A stretch of 17,222 bases of DNA from Candidatus Woykebacteria bacterium RIFCSPLOWO2_01_FULL_43_14 (GCA_001816835.1 MHDB01000011.1:1-17222); one strand, 5' to 3'; shown: positions 6,335 to 15,300, counted from the first letter of the stretch. The notes: generated by a model not told the origin, from the sequence alone. Program-made: numbers and translations.

Positions 6335-6706
6335 TTACGGGATGGATATTACAATAATACGCCAAAGTGCCACTATGCCCAAGAGAGAGATAAGAACACC
6401 CTGCCAATTAAGTAGGTTGGTGAGAAATCCTTTCTCTTTAAGCACGAGGGTACTAAATAAGGTATTTAGTACAAGAAACACACTCAGACTTATGGGGATT
6501 AACCAGAGACTCTGGGGACTGGTTAACTGGTTTTCTCCCCAGGGTAGGGTATACCAGAGAGGGACTTGGGGAGGGAGAGAACCAATCCGAAAAATCAAGT
6601 AACCGTAGCACAGTAAGATTATCAGGACATTGAGTAATCGAGTGTAGTTAAGAAATAAAGTTTTAAGTAAGTAAGTGACACCTCGCTTTAAGATATTATG
6701 GTACAT
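6335..6706 (-). CDS. DUF1648-like small membrane protein
   Basis: A 123-residue protein of unknown function. It has three predicted membrane segments (about 23-39, 66-87, 101-121). After the first comes SLPPQVPLWYTLPWGENQLTSP (about 43-64), the pattern of DUF1648-type proteins, with 'LP..VP..Y' then 'G...L.S'. ATG at 6706 is chosen because a purine-rich GGGGTGGGG lies a few bases upstream; a GTG at 6718 would add four residues. The start overlaps the end of the GT39-like gene by 11 bp and the stop is 3 bp before the WecA-like start, so it is embedded in the glycan operon. A helper role for the glycosyltransferases is only a guess. Confidence 0.78.
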   Translation of the reverse strand: MYHNILKRGVTYLLKTLFLNYTRLLNVLIILLCYGYLIFRIGSLPPQVPLWYTLPWGENQLTSPQSLWLIPISLSVFLVLNTLFSTLVLKEKGFLTNLLNWQGVLISLLGIVALWRIIVISIP

Positions 6707-7976
6707 AGTGAGCCCCACCCCGAGCGTTTATCGACCAGTAATCACGATCTGGAAGCGTAGTTATTATATCCTTTTTATCAAATACCACCGAACCTATATA
6801 GGAGGGTATAGATCCATTTTCCGAAAAAACATACACTGGTATATCTAAATTATACTGACGAAAATAGTATTTTGTTTCTAGAAAATTCAGCGCGTTTTCG
6901 GCAACAGCTACCGAACCTTTTTTCTGGTTTGAGATGAAAGAGACTGAGTCCTTTATTGGTTGACTGAGGGGGGTTTGGAGGGTGTAAATGCTTGTCGGTA
7001 TAAGTGTTGCTAAGTAAGTTGTTATTAGGACAGTCTTTAAGGACTGGACAAGCGGGTGGGTGAAGGTTTCCGTACTTAGTACATACCCAATCGATAATAT
7101 TGCTAGATACAGAGTGCTAATAAGGTAGCGGTCATGGTAGATAGGGGTGATGGTGAGAGAAACGATTATTGAAAGGACAACTGGTAAAATAAGTGCTGCA
7201 GGCATCAATACTTTGTTTAAAGGTAGCCTGATTTTCGAAAACTTCCAGGAAAATATTGCTAGTAAGATAGTAGCTAGGGAAGTGTAGAAAAGGTAGTTTC
7301 CGAAAACATATGAGCTGTGTCCTATGATGTATGAATGAAATGTTCCAAGTAAAGAGATAAATGTCGGTTTTGATAGCCAAAAACTACTTTCTATTCGAGA
7401 CCACTGGCTAAGAACTATTGACGCCCAAGACCCTAAGGCAAGAATAGGTAGTAGAATGAGTTTAAAAAATCCCATTAACTTGGGTTTTTGATTTTCAGTT
7501 AGGAGTAATATAAGTACCAAGCTTATTAAGTAGAAAGTCGCGTAGTTGTGAGTAAAAATCGCCAGCGCGGCAAAAAGTCCGCTGAGAAGGTGCTTTTTAT
7601 TAAGTAGGAACCAGGTAGAAGTTAGAATTAGAAACGCTAGCATAGTGTACATTCGGGTTTCGAAAGCGTAGTGAATAAGATAAGGATTCAGTAAAACAGC
7701 CAGACTTGTTAAAAGAGCTCCCAACCATTTGTTGGTTAGTTTATGGATGATTAGGCTAGACACAAACACACTGCCGAGGTGGAATAGAAGTGATAGTGAG
7801 CGTAAGCTTAGTTCAGTTTCTCCAAAAAGAGTAGTCCAGTAGTGGAGGAGGGTGTAATACAGTGGGGGAGAATAGTCGAGGGCTGTCAAACTAATAATTT
7901 CTAGGGGGCTTTTAAGAGCGAGAAAGAAGCTAAAAGCTTCGTCTCTCCATAAACTTTGGTAAAAAAGCGGAATCAT
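6696..7976 (-). CDS. GT39/RgtA-like membrane glycosyltransferase lacking first helix
   Basis: A 426-residue polytopic protein of the PMT/ArnT/RgtA fold, which moves a sugar from a polyprenyl-phosphate carrier to an acceptor on the outer face of the membrane. Family marks are the acidic pair D12-E13 in SLWRDEAFS, DYSPPLYY (34-41) and FETRMY (105-110), followed by some nine hydrophobic helices and an extracytoplasmic C-terminal part of about 90 residues. In the family, a membrane helix normally precedes the DEA motif. Here only ten residues do, and the codon directly before the ATG is an in-frame TAA, so no longer start exists. The ATG overlaps the stop of the GT2 gene (ATGA), pointing to translational coupling. 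Donor and acceptor are unknown; the UbiA-type gene nearby could supply polyprenyl-P-pentose. Confidence 0.85.
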   Translation of the reverse strand: MIPLFYQSLWRDEAFSFFLALKSPLEIISLTALDYSPPLYYTLLHYWTTLFGETELSLRSLSLLFHLGSVFVSSLIIHKLTNKWLGALLTSLAVLLNPYLIHYAFETRMYTMLAFLILTSTWFLLNKKHLLSGLFAALAIFTHNYATFYLISLVLILLLTENQKPKLMGFFKLILLPILALGSWASIVLSQWSRIESSFWLSKPTFISLLGTFHSYIIGHSSYVFGNYLFYTSLATILLAIFSWKFSKIRLPLNKVLMPAALILPVVLSIIVSLTITPIYHDRYLISTLYLAILSIGYVLSTETFTHPLVQSLKTVLITTYLATLIPTSIYTLQTPLSQPIKDSVSFISNQKKGSVAVAENALNFLETKYYFRQYNLDIPVYVFSENGSIPSYIGSVVFDKKDIITTLPDRDYWSINARGGAHYVP

Positions 7977-9469
7977 TTACTTCCTATTTTTTCTGTCACT
8001 TTATACTCAAGGCGCTTACCCAGTAACAAGCGGGTGTGAGCGTCCATGCCGGGTAGGGAATTAAACAAGAAAGCGGTTATCGGTAGAAGTAAGTATTGAA
8101 GAATAGTAACTGGAATAAACCTTTTTTTGAAATATTCCGGTCGGGGAGGGCGAAGGAGATAATCTATGGCAATGATAAAGACGATAAACATGGTTGCTAA
8201 CGTAAGAATAAACCCAGAAACTTGAGGTAGGCGGTAGCCCAAGGTTGTGTATTTGAAAACTGGGTTAACGAGTGGGGGAATGGTGGCCCCTAGGGTAATA
8301 AGCCACCAGTTAGCTGGCCAGAGAATATGCTGTTCTAAAGCCCGAAGCATTCTGAGGCTAAAATTGGGAAGATTGATCTCCCGGTAATGAACCATGAACT
8401 TCTTGATAGCGTAAGCAATATCTGTTACACCCCAGGCCCAGCGTCTTGCTTGGTAATATTGGCTTGTTAGACTTTGCCAGTAGTTACGTCCCTCAGCCGC
8501 GTCCCCGAAATGAGCCAGAAAAATCGGTTCCAGTCCGACACGGCCCTTGTGCGCGAAAAATGCTTTGAAGAAAAGGTGCCAATCTTCAGGAATGACATCC
8601 ACATCCCAAAAATCTGTTTCGTCGAGGAGACGCCAGCTTAAGGAATAAGTAGAGTAGTTAAAACCGGTTTTGGTGCGCATTAATTCACCTACTTGGCTGA
8701 TATTATGGATGGTGTTAACTAGTCTAGTGAAAATTGGGATCCTCCAGAGGTTGTTATAAAAAACCAAGGCCGCTTGCCAGAATCTTAGGTGACGCTCCGG
8801 GTGTTTCAGAAACTGATAAGTAAGGCAGGAAAAGTACTTAAGATGAATTGCAATGTCAGCATCGCACGAAGTGGCGGTTAGATAGTCAAGATCATAGCCC
8901 AGCTTAGTAACCTTTTCTTTTATCGCTCTACCGCTTGCAGCCAGATTTGAGGATTTACCCACCACCTCACCTGGTTCTAAGACGTGAGTGGTATTCCAGA
9001 CATGGTTAAATTTAGCACCAAACTCCTTTTTTAAAGTCGCCACTTTAGCGCTAGCTTCCTGATCCCTGGCTTCGGTGGCGATTACAACATCAATTTGTTT
9101 GGAGGGGAACTCTTGTTCGGACAGAAAGGTTAGTGTTCGTTGTAAGATTTCGAGTGGTTCTTTATACGTTGGGACAAACACAATATGGCGAACTTTTTGG
9201 TAAGGCAGATGCTCCTCCTTGAGTTTGGCTAGCCAGTCCACCTTTTTAGTTTGTTGGATTTTACGATAGGATCTAACAGCGTTGATAGCGAGACTGCCGG
9301 CTTTGTAGACAAAATAAACATCGAAGACAATTATGAAGTAGGCTATTATTTCAGGAATAAAAAATGACGCCCAAAAAGGGGAAGTGAGTAAAGTCCAGGA
9401 GAGAAGTGGTGGAAGTATTTCCAAGATTCGCGTAATTTGCCGATCATACTTCTTAACAATCTTTTCCAT
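7973..9469 (-). CDS. Cellulose-synthase-like GT2 processive-type membrane glycosyltransferase
   Basis: A 498-residue inner-membrane glycosyltransferase of family 2. Two N-terminal membrane segments lie at about 21-58. The cytoplasmic GT-A domain (about 90-350) starts with HIVFVPTYKEP (95-105). It has DxD in CDAD (202-205), the acidic motif PED (294-296) and the QxxRW motif Q340-A-R-R-W344 that marks cellulose- and hyaluronan-synthase-type enzymes. Further membrane segments (about 380-400, 412-437, 446-470) would form the export channel. The product is unknown, and no PilZ domain is seen. A 72-bp repeat shared with the sbcC upstream region ends 13 bp before its ATG. Its stop overlaps the next gene start (ATGA), so it heads the glycan operon. 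There is no Shine-Dalgarno. Confidence 0.9.
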   Translation of the reverse strand: MEKIVKKYDRQITRILEILPPLLSWTLLTSPFWASFFIPEIIAYFIIVFDVYFVYKAGSLAINAVRSYRKIQQTKKVDWLAKLKEEHLPYQKVRHIVFVPTYKEPLEILQRTLTFLSEQEFPSKQIDVVIATEARDQEASAKVATLKKEFGAKFNHVWNTTHVLEPGEVVGKSSNLAASGRAIKEKVTKLGYDLDYLTATSCDADIAIHLKYFSCLTYQFLKHPERHLRFWQAALVFYNNLWRIPIFTRLVNTIHNISQVGELMRTKTGFNYSTYSLSWRLLDETDFWDVDVIPEDWHLFFKAFFAHKGRVGLEPIFLAHFGDAAEGRNYWQSLTSQYYQARRWAWGVTDIAYAIKKFMVHYREINLPNFSLRMLRALEQHILWPANWWLITLGATIPPLVNPVFKYTTLGYRLPQVSGFILTLATMFIVFIIAIDYLLRPPRPEYFKKRFIPVTILQYLLLPITAFLFNSLPGMDAHTRLLLGKRLEYKVTEKIGSK

Positions 9470-9482
9470 AGGTTACACAAAC

Positions 9483-9614
9483 TTCAATTTTCAGTTCTCA
9501 ATTTACAATGAATATTCCAATGATACATTGATCAAATGAAAATTTATTGAAAATAAGCTTAGCTTGTTTCGAGTCGAATAAATCGACTCCAAATTAAAAA
9601 CTGGTACTTGAAAA
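9483..9614. repeat. 72-bp dispersed repeat, copy 1 (with 40-bp insertion)
   Basis: Bases 9483-9554 are identical at 71 of 72 positions to 15922-15993; the single change lies in ATATTCCAATG versus ATATTTCAATG. The similarity resumes, less exactly, from 9593 to 9614. The element is AT-rich and an imperfect palindrome: CAATTTTC-like ends at one side, GAAAATT-like at the other, CAATG/CATTG in the centre. It fills the gap between tatD and the GT2 gene, running into the last codons of tatD. Relative to copy 2, it carries 9555-9594 in addition. Confidence 0.85.
9555..9594. mobile_element. 40-bp insertion with hairpin inside repeat copy 1
   Basis: Compared with copy 2, 36 bases (9555-9590) are inserted between two AAAT copies (9551-9554 and 9591-9594), as if a 4-bp target had been duplicated. 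The insert contains a perfect hairpin, GAGTCGA-ATAAA-TCGACTC (9571-9589). In AT-rich DNA a 4-base match could be chance, so calling it mobile is tentative. Confidence 0.35.
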
Positions 9615-9615
9615 T

Positions 9616-10410
9616 TCAAATTTTAAATAGCCTTTCAGCATTTTGAGTGGTCGTTTTTTCTACTTCTTCCAGACTAATTTTTTTAACCTCGCTTATGGTC
9701 TGTGCGACTATTTTAACAGCGGTGGGGTCATTGCGCAAACCTCGCTTTTCTTGAGGCGGGAGGAAAGGGGAGTCTGTTTCCAGGAGAATCAAATCTAGGG
9801 GAAGATACCTCACCACCTCACGAAGATAGTCGTTTTTCGGGTAGGTAATAATAGGGGTGAAAGAGACAAACAAACCTAGGTTAACAATTTTTTTGGCGTA
9901 GTCTAGACCTTCGCTATAGCAATGAAAAACACCGGTAAGGTTGGTAAAGTCATGTCTTTTTAATTGTGCGACGAGAGGGAAAAGGTCCCCCATTGCTTCT
10001 CGACAGTGAATAATAACCGGAAGACTAAGTTTTTGGGAAAGTTTAATTTGTTCTAAAAAAGCTGTTTTTTGCAGCTTCGGGTCTGAAATCCCGGGCTTGG
10101 TTTCAGAGATATATTCATGGTAATCCAAGCCGATTTCACCAATCGCCACAACCTTGTTATTGGTTGCTAAATCAGTCAATTTGTCTAGAGTATAGCTGTC
10201 ATATTCCCCGCTGTGGTGTGGGTGTACTCCTACAGAAGCGTACAGCTCAGGGTACTTCGAGGCAAGTGCGACAGACGAAAGGGATGTTGCCAGGCTTGAG
10301 CCAACGATTATAATCTTCCCTACCCCCTCCCCGATCGATTTTTTAATAATTGCTTCTCGGTCGTTGTCGAAAGCTTTAAAGTTTAGATGGGCGTGAGTGT
10401 CAATGAACAT
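9616..10410 (-). CDS. tatD: TatD family metal-dependent hydrolase/DNase
   Basis: A 264-residue TIM-barrel hydrolase, close to the usual 260. All metal ligands are visible: H6 and H8 in FIDTHAHLN, E92 in GEIGLDYHEY, H135 in IHCREA, H163 in VFHCYSE and D213 in LLETDSPFLPP. The family acts as a 3'-5' exonuclease or DNase in DNA repair and degradation in E. coli, and related members act on RNA. It lies downstream of metG on the same strand, a neighbourhood (metG-tatD) also found in Firmicutes. The 68-bp gap between the two holds a palindromic repeat. The last codons run into the edge of the 72-bp repeat region. Confidence 0.95.
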   Translation of the reverse strand: MFIDTHAHLNFKAFDNDREAIIKKSIGEGVGKIIIVGSSLATSLSSVALASKYPELYASVGVHPHHSGEYDSYTLDKLTDLATNNKVVAIGEIGLDYHEYISETKPGISDPKLQKTAFLEQIKLSQKLSLPVIIHCREAMGDLFPLVAQLKRHDFTNLTGVFHCYSEGLDYAKKIVNLGLFVSFTPIITYPKNDYLREVVRYLPLDLILLETDSPFLPPQEKRGLRNDPTAVKIVAQTISEVKKISLEEVEKTTTQNAERLFKI

Positions 10411-10417
10411 TTAGTTA

Positions 10418-10489
10418 TGTCATTCTGAGGCATAGCCGAAGAATCTAGCATGTGCGTCTAGTAGATCCTTCACTTTGTTCAGGATGACA
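10418..10489. repeat. Dispersed palindromic repeat (TGTCATTCTGAG...CAGGATGACA)
   Basis: The ends TGTCATTCTGA and TCAGGATGACA are inverted repeats, with inner GAAGAATCTAG and CTAGTAGATCCTTC halves. This is a very widespread intergenic element type in bacteria. It lies between metG and tatD. Its right end overlaps the last codons of metG and provides that gene's TGA stop (10479-10481). Confidence 0.8.
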
Positions 10490-11903
10490 CCTCGAGTCTT
10501 GGAAAGAGAGCCTGCTCTGGTTTTTTCACATCCGGCCCAGAAAATATATCACGTATTTTGGTAGAGGTTTCTGGTAAAAATGGATAAAGGTCACAGGCGA
10601 TTTGTCGGATACCCTGGACAATTTCATTCCAGTTTGAACTCGTGTTGGGATCCTTAATTTCCCAGGGGTGCCACTCGTTTAGCTTTTGATCGAGGGTGCT
10701 TACTTTTTCAGAAATGTTTCTTAGGACTTGGTCCAAGGATAAGGTTGAATACAATTCTGAAAGACCCAAAGAGGGCTTAATATTTTCCTGATCTTGACTT
10801 ATCGTAACTTTGTTTAATTCCAAGAGCTTTGAGACTCTAGAGACGAGATTACCTAAACCATTAGCCAGGTTAGAATTATAAAGTTGATCAAAAGTTTCCC
10901 AGGAGAAATCACCGTCTTCCCCGAAGGGAAAAGCCGAAAGAAGGACATAACGCGTACCCTCGACGCCATAGCGCGCTACCAGCTCAGAAGGCTTGATCAC
11001 GTTTCCCAGGGACTTGGACATTTTTTGACCAGAAATGGTAAAGAATCCGTGACCAAATACTTGCTTTGGCGGTTGCTCGCCTATGGCCAAAAGCATGGCT
11101 GGCCAGATTACCGCATGAAACCAAACAATGTCTTTACCAACCAAATGAAGATCAGCAGGCCAGACCTTGTTTGGGGAGCCGTAAGTGTAGTAATTGATTA
11201 AAGCTTCTATCCAGACGTAAGTGGTGTGAGACTCATCAAAAGGGAGTGGTATCCCCCACTCCAGATTTGCCCGCGAGATGGAAATATCCTCCAGTCCCAA
11301 TTCTAATTTGCTAAGCATTTCGTGTTTCCTTTTCGCTGGCTGGACTTCAATACCTTTCCCGTCCTCATTCTTAATAAGTTCAATAAGACGATCTTGGTAA
11401 GCACTTAGTTTAAAGTAATAATTTTCCTCTGAATGCTCAACAGGGGGTTTTAGGTGGTCCGGGCACAATCCATCTTTTAACTCATTTTGAGATAGAAATT
11501 TCTCACACCCGATGCAGTATAGACCTTTGTATAATCTAGGCTTAGGATCAATGGCGCCAGTGTCGTAGAGCTTCTGAAGAAAGTCCTGGCTAACTTTTAT
11601 GTGGTCCTCATCGGTTGTTCTAATAAATCTAGAAAAGTCTATATCAAGTAATTGCCAGGCTTTTTTAAATTCCGCTGAGATTTCATCAGCGTACTCTTTA
11701 GGCTCCTTATTGTGGTTTTTAGCCGCCGCCGCAATCTTGGCCCCATGTTCGTCAGTTCCAGTCAGCAACCTGGCGTCATAACCAAGTTGTTTCCAAAACC
11801 TGGCAACTACATCAGCAGCCACTGTGGTATAGGTGTGGCCAATATGGGGAATATCGTTTACGTAATAAACAGGAGTTGTGACAAAAAATTTACTTTTTTC
11901 CAT
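10479..11903 (-). CDS. metG: Methionyl-tRNA synthetase
   Basis: A 474-residue class I synthetase that charges tRNA-Met with methionine. The HIGH motif is in DIPHIGHTY (17-25) and the KMSKS motif in GQKMSKSLGN near 294-303. The zinc element is a single knuckle of the Thermus/Bacillus type: CIGC at about 130-133, then CPDH near 147-150. The anticodon-binding helical domain follows (about 340-465). There is no C-terminal tRNA-binding or dimerisation domain, which is normal for short forms. The last residues (LEVSS) and the TGA stop come from the palindromic repeat at 10418-10489. An upstream GGAG about ten bases before the ATG is a plausible ribosome site. The start overlaps the preceding membrane gene by 14 bp. 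Confidence 0.97.
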   Translation of the reverse strand: MEKSKFFVTTPVYYVNDIPHIGHTYTTVAADVVARFWKQLGYDARLLTGTDEHGAKIAAAAKNHNKEPKEYADEISAEFKKAWQLLDIDFSRFIRTTDEDHIKVSQDFLQKLYDTGAIDPKPRLYKGLYCIGCEKFLSQNELKDGLCPDHLKPPVEHSEENYYFKLSAYQDRLIELIKNEDGKGIEVQPAKRKHEMLSKLELGLEDISISRANLEWGIPLPFDESHTTYVWIEALINYYTYGSPNKVWPADLHLVGKDIVWFHAVIWPAMLLAIGEQPPKQVFGHGFFTISGQKMSKSLGNVIKPSELVARYGVEGTRYVLLSAFPFGEDGDFSWETFDQLYNSNLANGLGNLVSRVSKLLELNKVTISQDQENIKPSLGLSELYSTLSLDQVLRNISEKVSTLDQKLNEWHPWEIKDPNTSSNWNEIVQGIRQIACDLYPFLPETSTKIRDIFSGPDVKKPEQALFPRLEVSS

Positions 11904-12297
11904 ATATGGGTCTCCAAGAATAGGTTTCGAGTAATCCTAGGATCATAATTAAAAGTAGTATATTAAAAAAACTGTTGGTTTTGGTAGCTTGTAAAGCACC
12001 CAAAATTACTAAGAATGAGGCTAGGAGAACCCCTCGCTTAAAGCTTTGTCCTCGGCTGACTTTTATCTGCCAGGTTAGCTTGGATGATTTTACAACCTTG
12101 CTAATAGCTAAGCTCGCGTAGTATACCAGCAAACTTAGCATCGGGGCAAGTAGAGAGAAAGCGCTAATAAGTAGAAGTGCAAGATTCCCAAAATTTAGGC
12201 TGTTATTGTCTCTGTAAGGCGGCAGAAAAAATACGGTGTAATATATCCCACCGAACCCAAGTATTAGAGATAGCGCTGGTAAAATTAACTTTTTCAT
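11890..12297 (-). CDS. Small membrane protein of unknown function
   Basis: A 135-residue hydrophobic protein with four likely membrane segments (about 5-24, 38-63, 86-103, 108-124) and a basic loop between the second and third (SKVVKSSKLTWQIKVSRGQSFKRG). The loop suggests an N-in/C-in topology by the positive-inside rule. I do not recognise a family. The start is 3 bp after the sbcC stop, and the stop lies 14 bp inside metG, so it is co-transcribed between sbcC and metG. Confidence 0.75.
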   Translation of the reverse strand: MKKLILPALSLILGFGGIYYTVFFLPPYRDNNSLNFGNLALLLISAFSLLAPMLSLLVYYASLAISKVVKSSKLTWQIKVSRGQSFKRGVLLASFLVILGALQATKTNSFFNILLLIMILGLLETYSWRPIYGKK

Positions 12298-12300
12298 GGT

Positions 12301-15300
12301 CTAGTTAAATACCTGGAACGTAGAGCCTTCGGTATTTTTCATGACTTCCACTCTTGCGGGAAAAGCTTCTTTTAAATCTTCAATGTGAGTAATGATCAGG
12401 ATTTTGGCAAAACTTTCTTGGATTAAGTTGATTGACTCTATAAGCCGATCCCTGCCAGCTGCGTCCTGAGTGCCAAAGCCCTCGTCGATTACCAAAAACT
12501 GTAGCCTAGCACCAGCCCTTTGGGTCAGAAGTTTCGATAAGGCGAGCCTGATAGCAATATTGACGCGGAACGCTTCCCCACCGGAATTGTGGACTAGGAT
12601 GGCGCCGTTACCAGCAACAAAAGAGTTATTATTTGGAACCATCAGATCATAAACGTAATCACTACCCGACTCGATCTCTTCAAGACTTCTAATCTCAAGT
12701 ATATTCCAATCTTGGACCAAGTCCTGAGTCTTAAGATAAGATTTGGTTAGCGTTTTTGGTATCCTTGACACACCACAACCGAAAGATTCAAACTCGGCCC
12801 CGCGCCTAAATCTCTTTCCGTTAATTCTCGATGTATCTAAGAGTGAATATGGGATACCTTCATATTTAGTACTTGAGTCGTACTTAGAAGCTATAACCCC
12901 GATTCCTAATAGTTCTAAGTTCTTCTTTCCTGATATGACAATTCTATACGATTTTTGATGATGCATGTCCCTTCGAAAACCTTCTTCGCCGTGATTTTCA
13001 ATTCTGGCCCAAATGCCCAGCTGCCTACAAAGAAATATTACTTCTCCTGCTAGTCTCCGACTCACGGTCGTGATATTCACAGAAGACTTAGATTTCATTG
13101 GGTAAAAACTAACATGTCCGTCCCCTTGGATCAAGCCTTTTAGGAAAGCTTTTTTCACCTCTGGGCTAGTGTTAAAAATAAAACAAGGAATCTTTTTTGA
13201 GGATGCTCTACCCCCAACCAGGTTCTTTAAGATGTGACTTACTAGTCTGCCACCTATATCCGGATTATATTGAGCCTTTGGAGACAGGGTTGTAACGGCA
13301 TGAGGATACTTACTTGCGTAACGTTTTATATCTTCTGGGGAGGTGTATCGGAGACTCCTCTCATTTGTACCGAATACCGCAGCAGCAATTTTTACTATCT
13401 CTTGAGCAAGATACTGATTAGTTCCAAGTGCTAGGGAGTATTTTATATTTCCTGATCCTTCTGCAACAATAACCCCAAGCAACCTTGCAAAATTTTCGTC
13501 AACCACTACAAAACGGTTGAGTTTTTGATCTCGTCGTGACCAGATAAAGTTATCATCCCATAAAAGTGCTTTAGATTTAATTTTCCGGTCATTAATAAAT
13601 TCACCTGAAATAAAGTGTGTCAAATCGACTTTATTAGTTGTGATCGGAGATGGTATTATCGCTGGACTTAAAACTAAGTCTCCGATATTCAAGTCTTCCG
13701 TGCGCTTAATTTTTAACCCCGCTGCGGTCATTACATAAATGCTGTGATTCTTTGTTAAGCGTACTGTGTAGTTGCCTGGGCCACACTTAACCTCCAAAAC
13801 TTTTTTGGGAGATTTGTGACGAAGTATTTTATCCACTTTTTGCCATAAGGATCGACCGTTTACATAACATAGAGCTTCTACACAGGAATTTTGAAACTGG
13901 TATTTTCCATGGACATCAGTTAATGCTGCTGTACTCCATAAGTCCTGTATTGGTAAAGATCTGATATCAGTGCCTTGACGAATAAAAACAAGCTCGTTTC
14001 CATCAACTGAGTAAGTTTCATAAACTCTTTGCCCGTTTTCATCCGAAATATTTATGTCCAATGTTTCAATAGTTCCGCCAGTTTTAGCTTCTCTTTGAGT
14101 CGAGAGCGCTATCTTCATTCTACCGTCACTGAGCTTATCCATCAAAATATTAGCTTCATTTTCGATTTCGGGAATGATTGTTTCTATAAGCAGCGCCTGG
14201 ATGCCTTTTTTCCCGAAAGCTAAGGCCAGCTCTTCGTAGTCGGACTTCTCAACACTAAAATGTTCTCGATCTTTCAGTCTTAGTTGCTTCACGTCTTCGA
14301 GTTGTTTAGACCGATCGACTAATTTTTGGGCAGCACCGAGTTCAGTTCTTTTACTGTTTTCCAAGATTCTAATCTGGTTTAAGAGACGCTCTTTTTCCTG
14401 ATGTTCATTGGAAGCGCCAGTCAACTCGCGTTGGTGCTTCGCAAGCTCTTCGAGCTCCCGGCTTTCTTCGGCCAATACTTTCTCTTTTGCCGCTAATAAT
14501 TCCTCAAGTTCATGAAGGTTTTTGTTCTCACTATCGATTCGTGTTTTGGCCTCACTGAGTTTAATCTTTTTTACCTCTATTTCCGTGAGTTCCTCAATCT
14601 GCCTTTGAACGTCCGCAGAGGTTTTTAGAAGTTCTTTTGAATCGAGAATATTTTTTTCTAAATTCTGGATTTGGGTAGAAAGAGGCTGTTTCGAGATTTC
14701 GAGCTGATTTAACTTTTGGGTAAGAGCTTTATAATTTTCCCGTTCGTTTTCAAGGCTGACGGTAACTTCTTTAAGAAGTTTGGAGTGCTCAAGCTTATTG
14801 GTAAAAGGTTGTTTACAAGTAGGACACGTGGCGCTTTTTAGGTCTTGCTGTTTTAGCACCAATTCTTTGCCTTTTCGGCCGGATTCTTCCCTCTGAGCCT
14901 GAAGTAAAGTAAGTTCTTTTTCAAGTGCTGAGTCTTTTGACTTAAGTACTGACAGCTCTTCTTGGAAGCCATTAAACTGACTTTGACTGGCCTGCAGAGT
15001 TTTAGACTGAGTTTTTAAAAGTTGTAGCTTTTGATCGTTTTCCTTTATTGATTCCTCTTGGGAAAGGATTACTTTAAATTGCTCTATGCTTGCCTGCTTA
15101 TCAAGGAACTGTCTTTTAAACGAAGCGATTTCCTGCTTTAAGACTTCAACTCTCTCGGAAGATTTTGTAAGCGAGGCGACTTTTTGTGAGGCTAATTCTT
15201 TCTTTAACTGTGATTCTTTCAACTCTTTTTCTGCTGAGCTTACTTTCTCTGTTAGCTCTTTCAACTCTTTTTCAACTTGGGTTAAGGTATTTAAAGTATT

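Noticed and set aside
9571..9589. Hairpin GAGTCGA/TCGACTC as a terminator of metG-tatD
   Set aside because: No T run follows on the minus strand, and the hairpin belongs to an insertion in repeat copy 1, so terminator function is not supported.
12586..14010. Reading the long insert in sbcC as an accessory domain, or as a second gene fused by misassembly
   Set aside because: Intein blocks A, B, C, E, F and G occur in order, with terminal HN and Ser+1, and the flanks rejoin to the Rad50 signature without gap.
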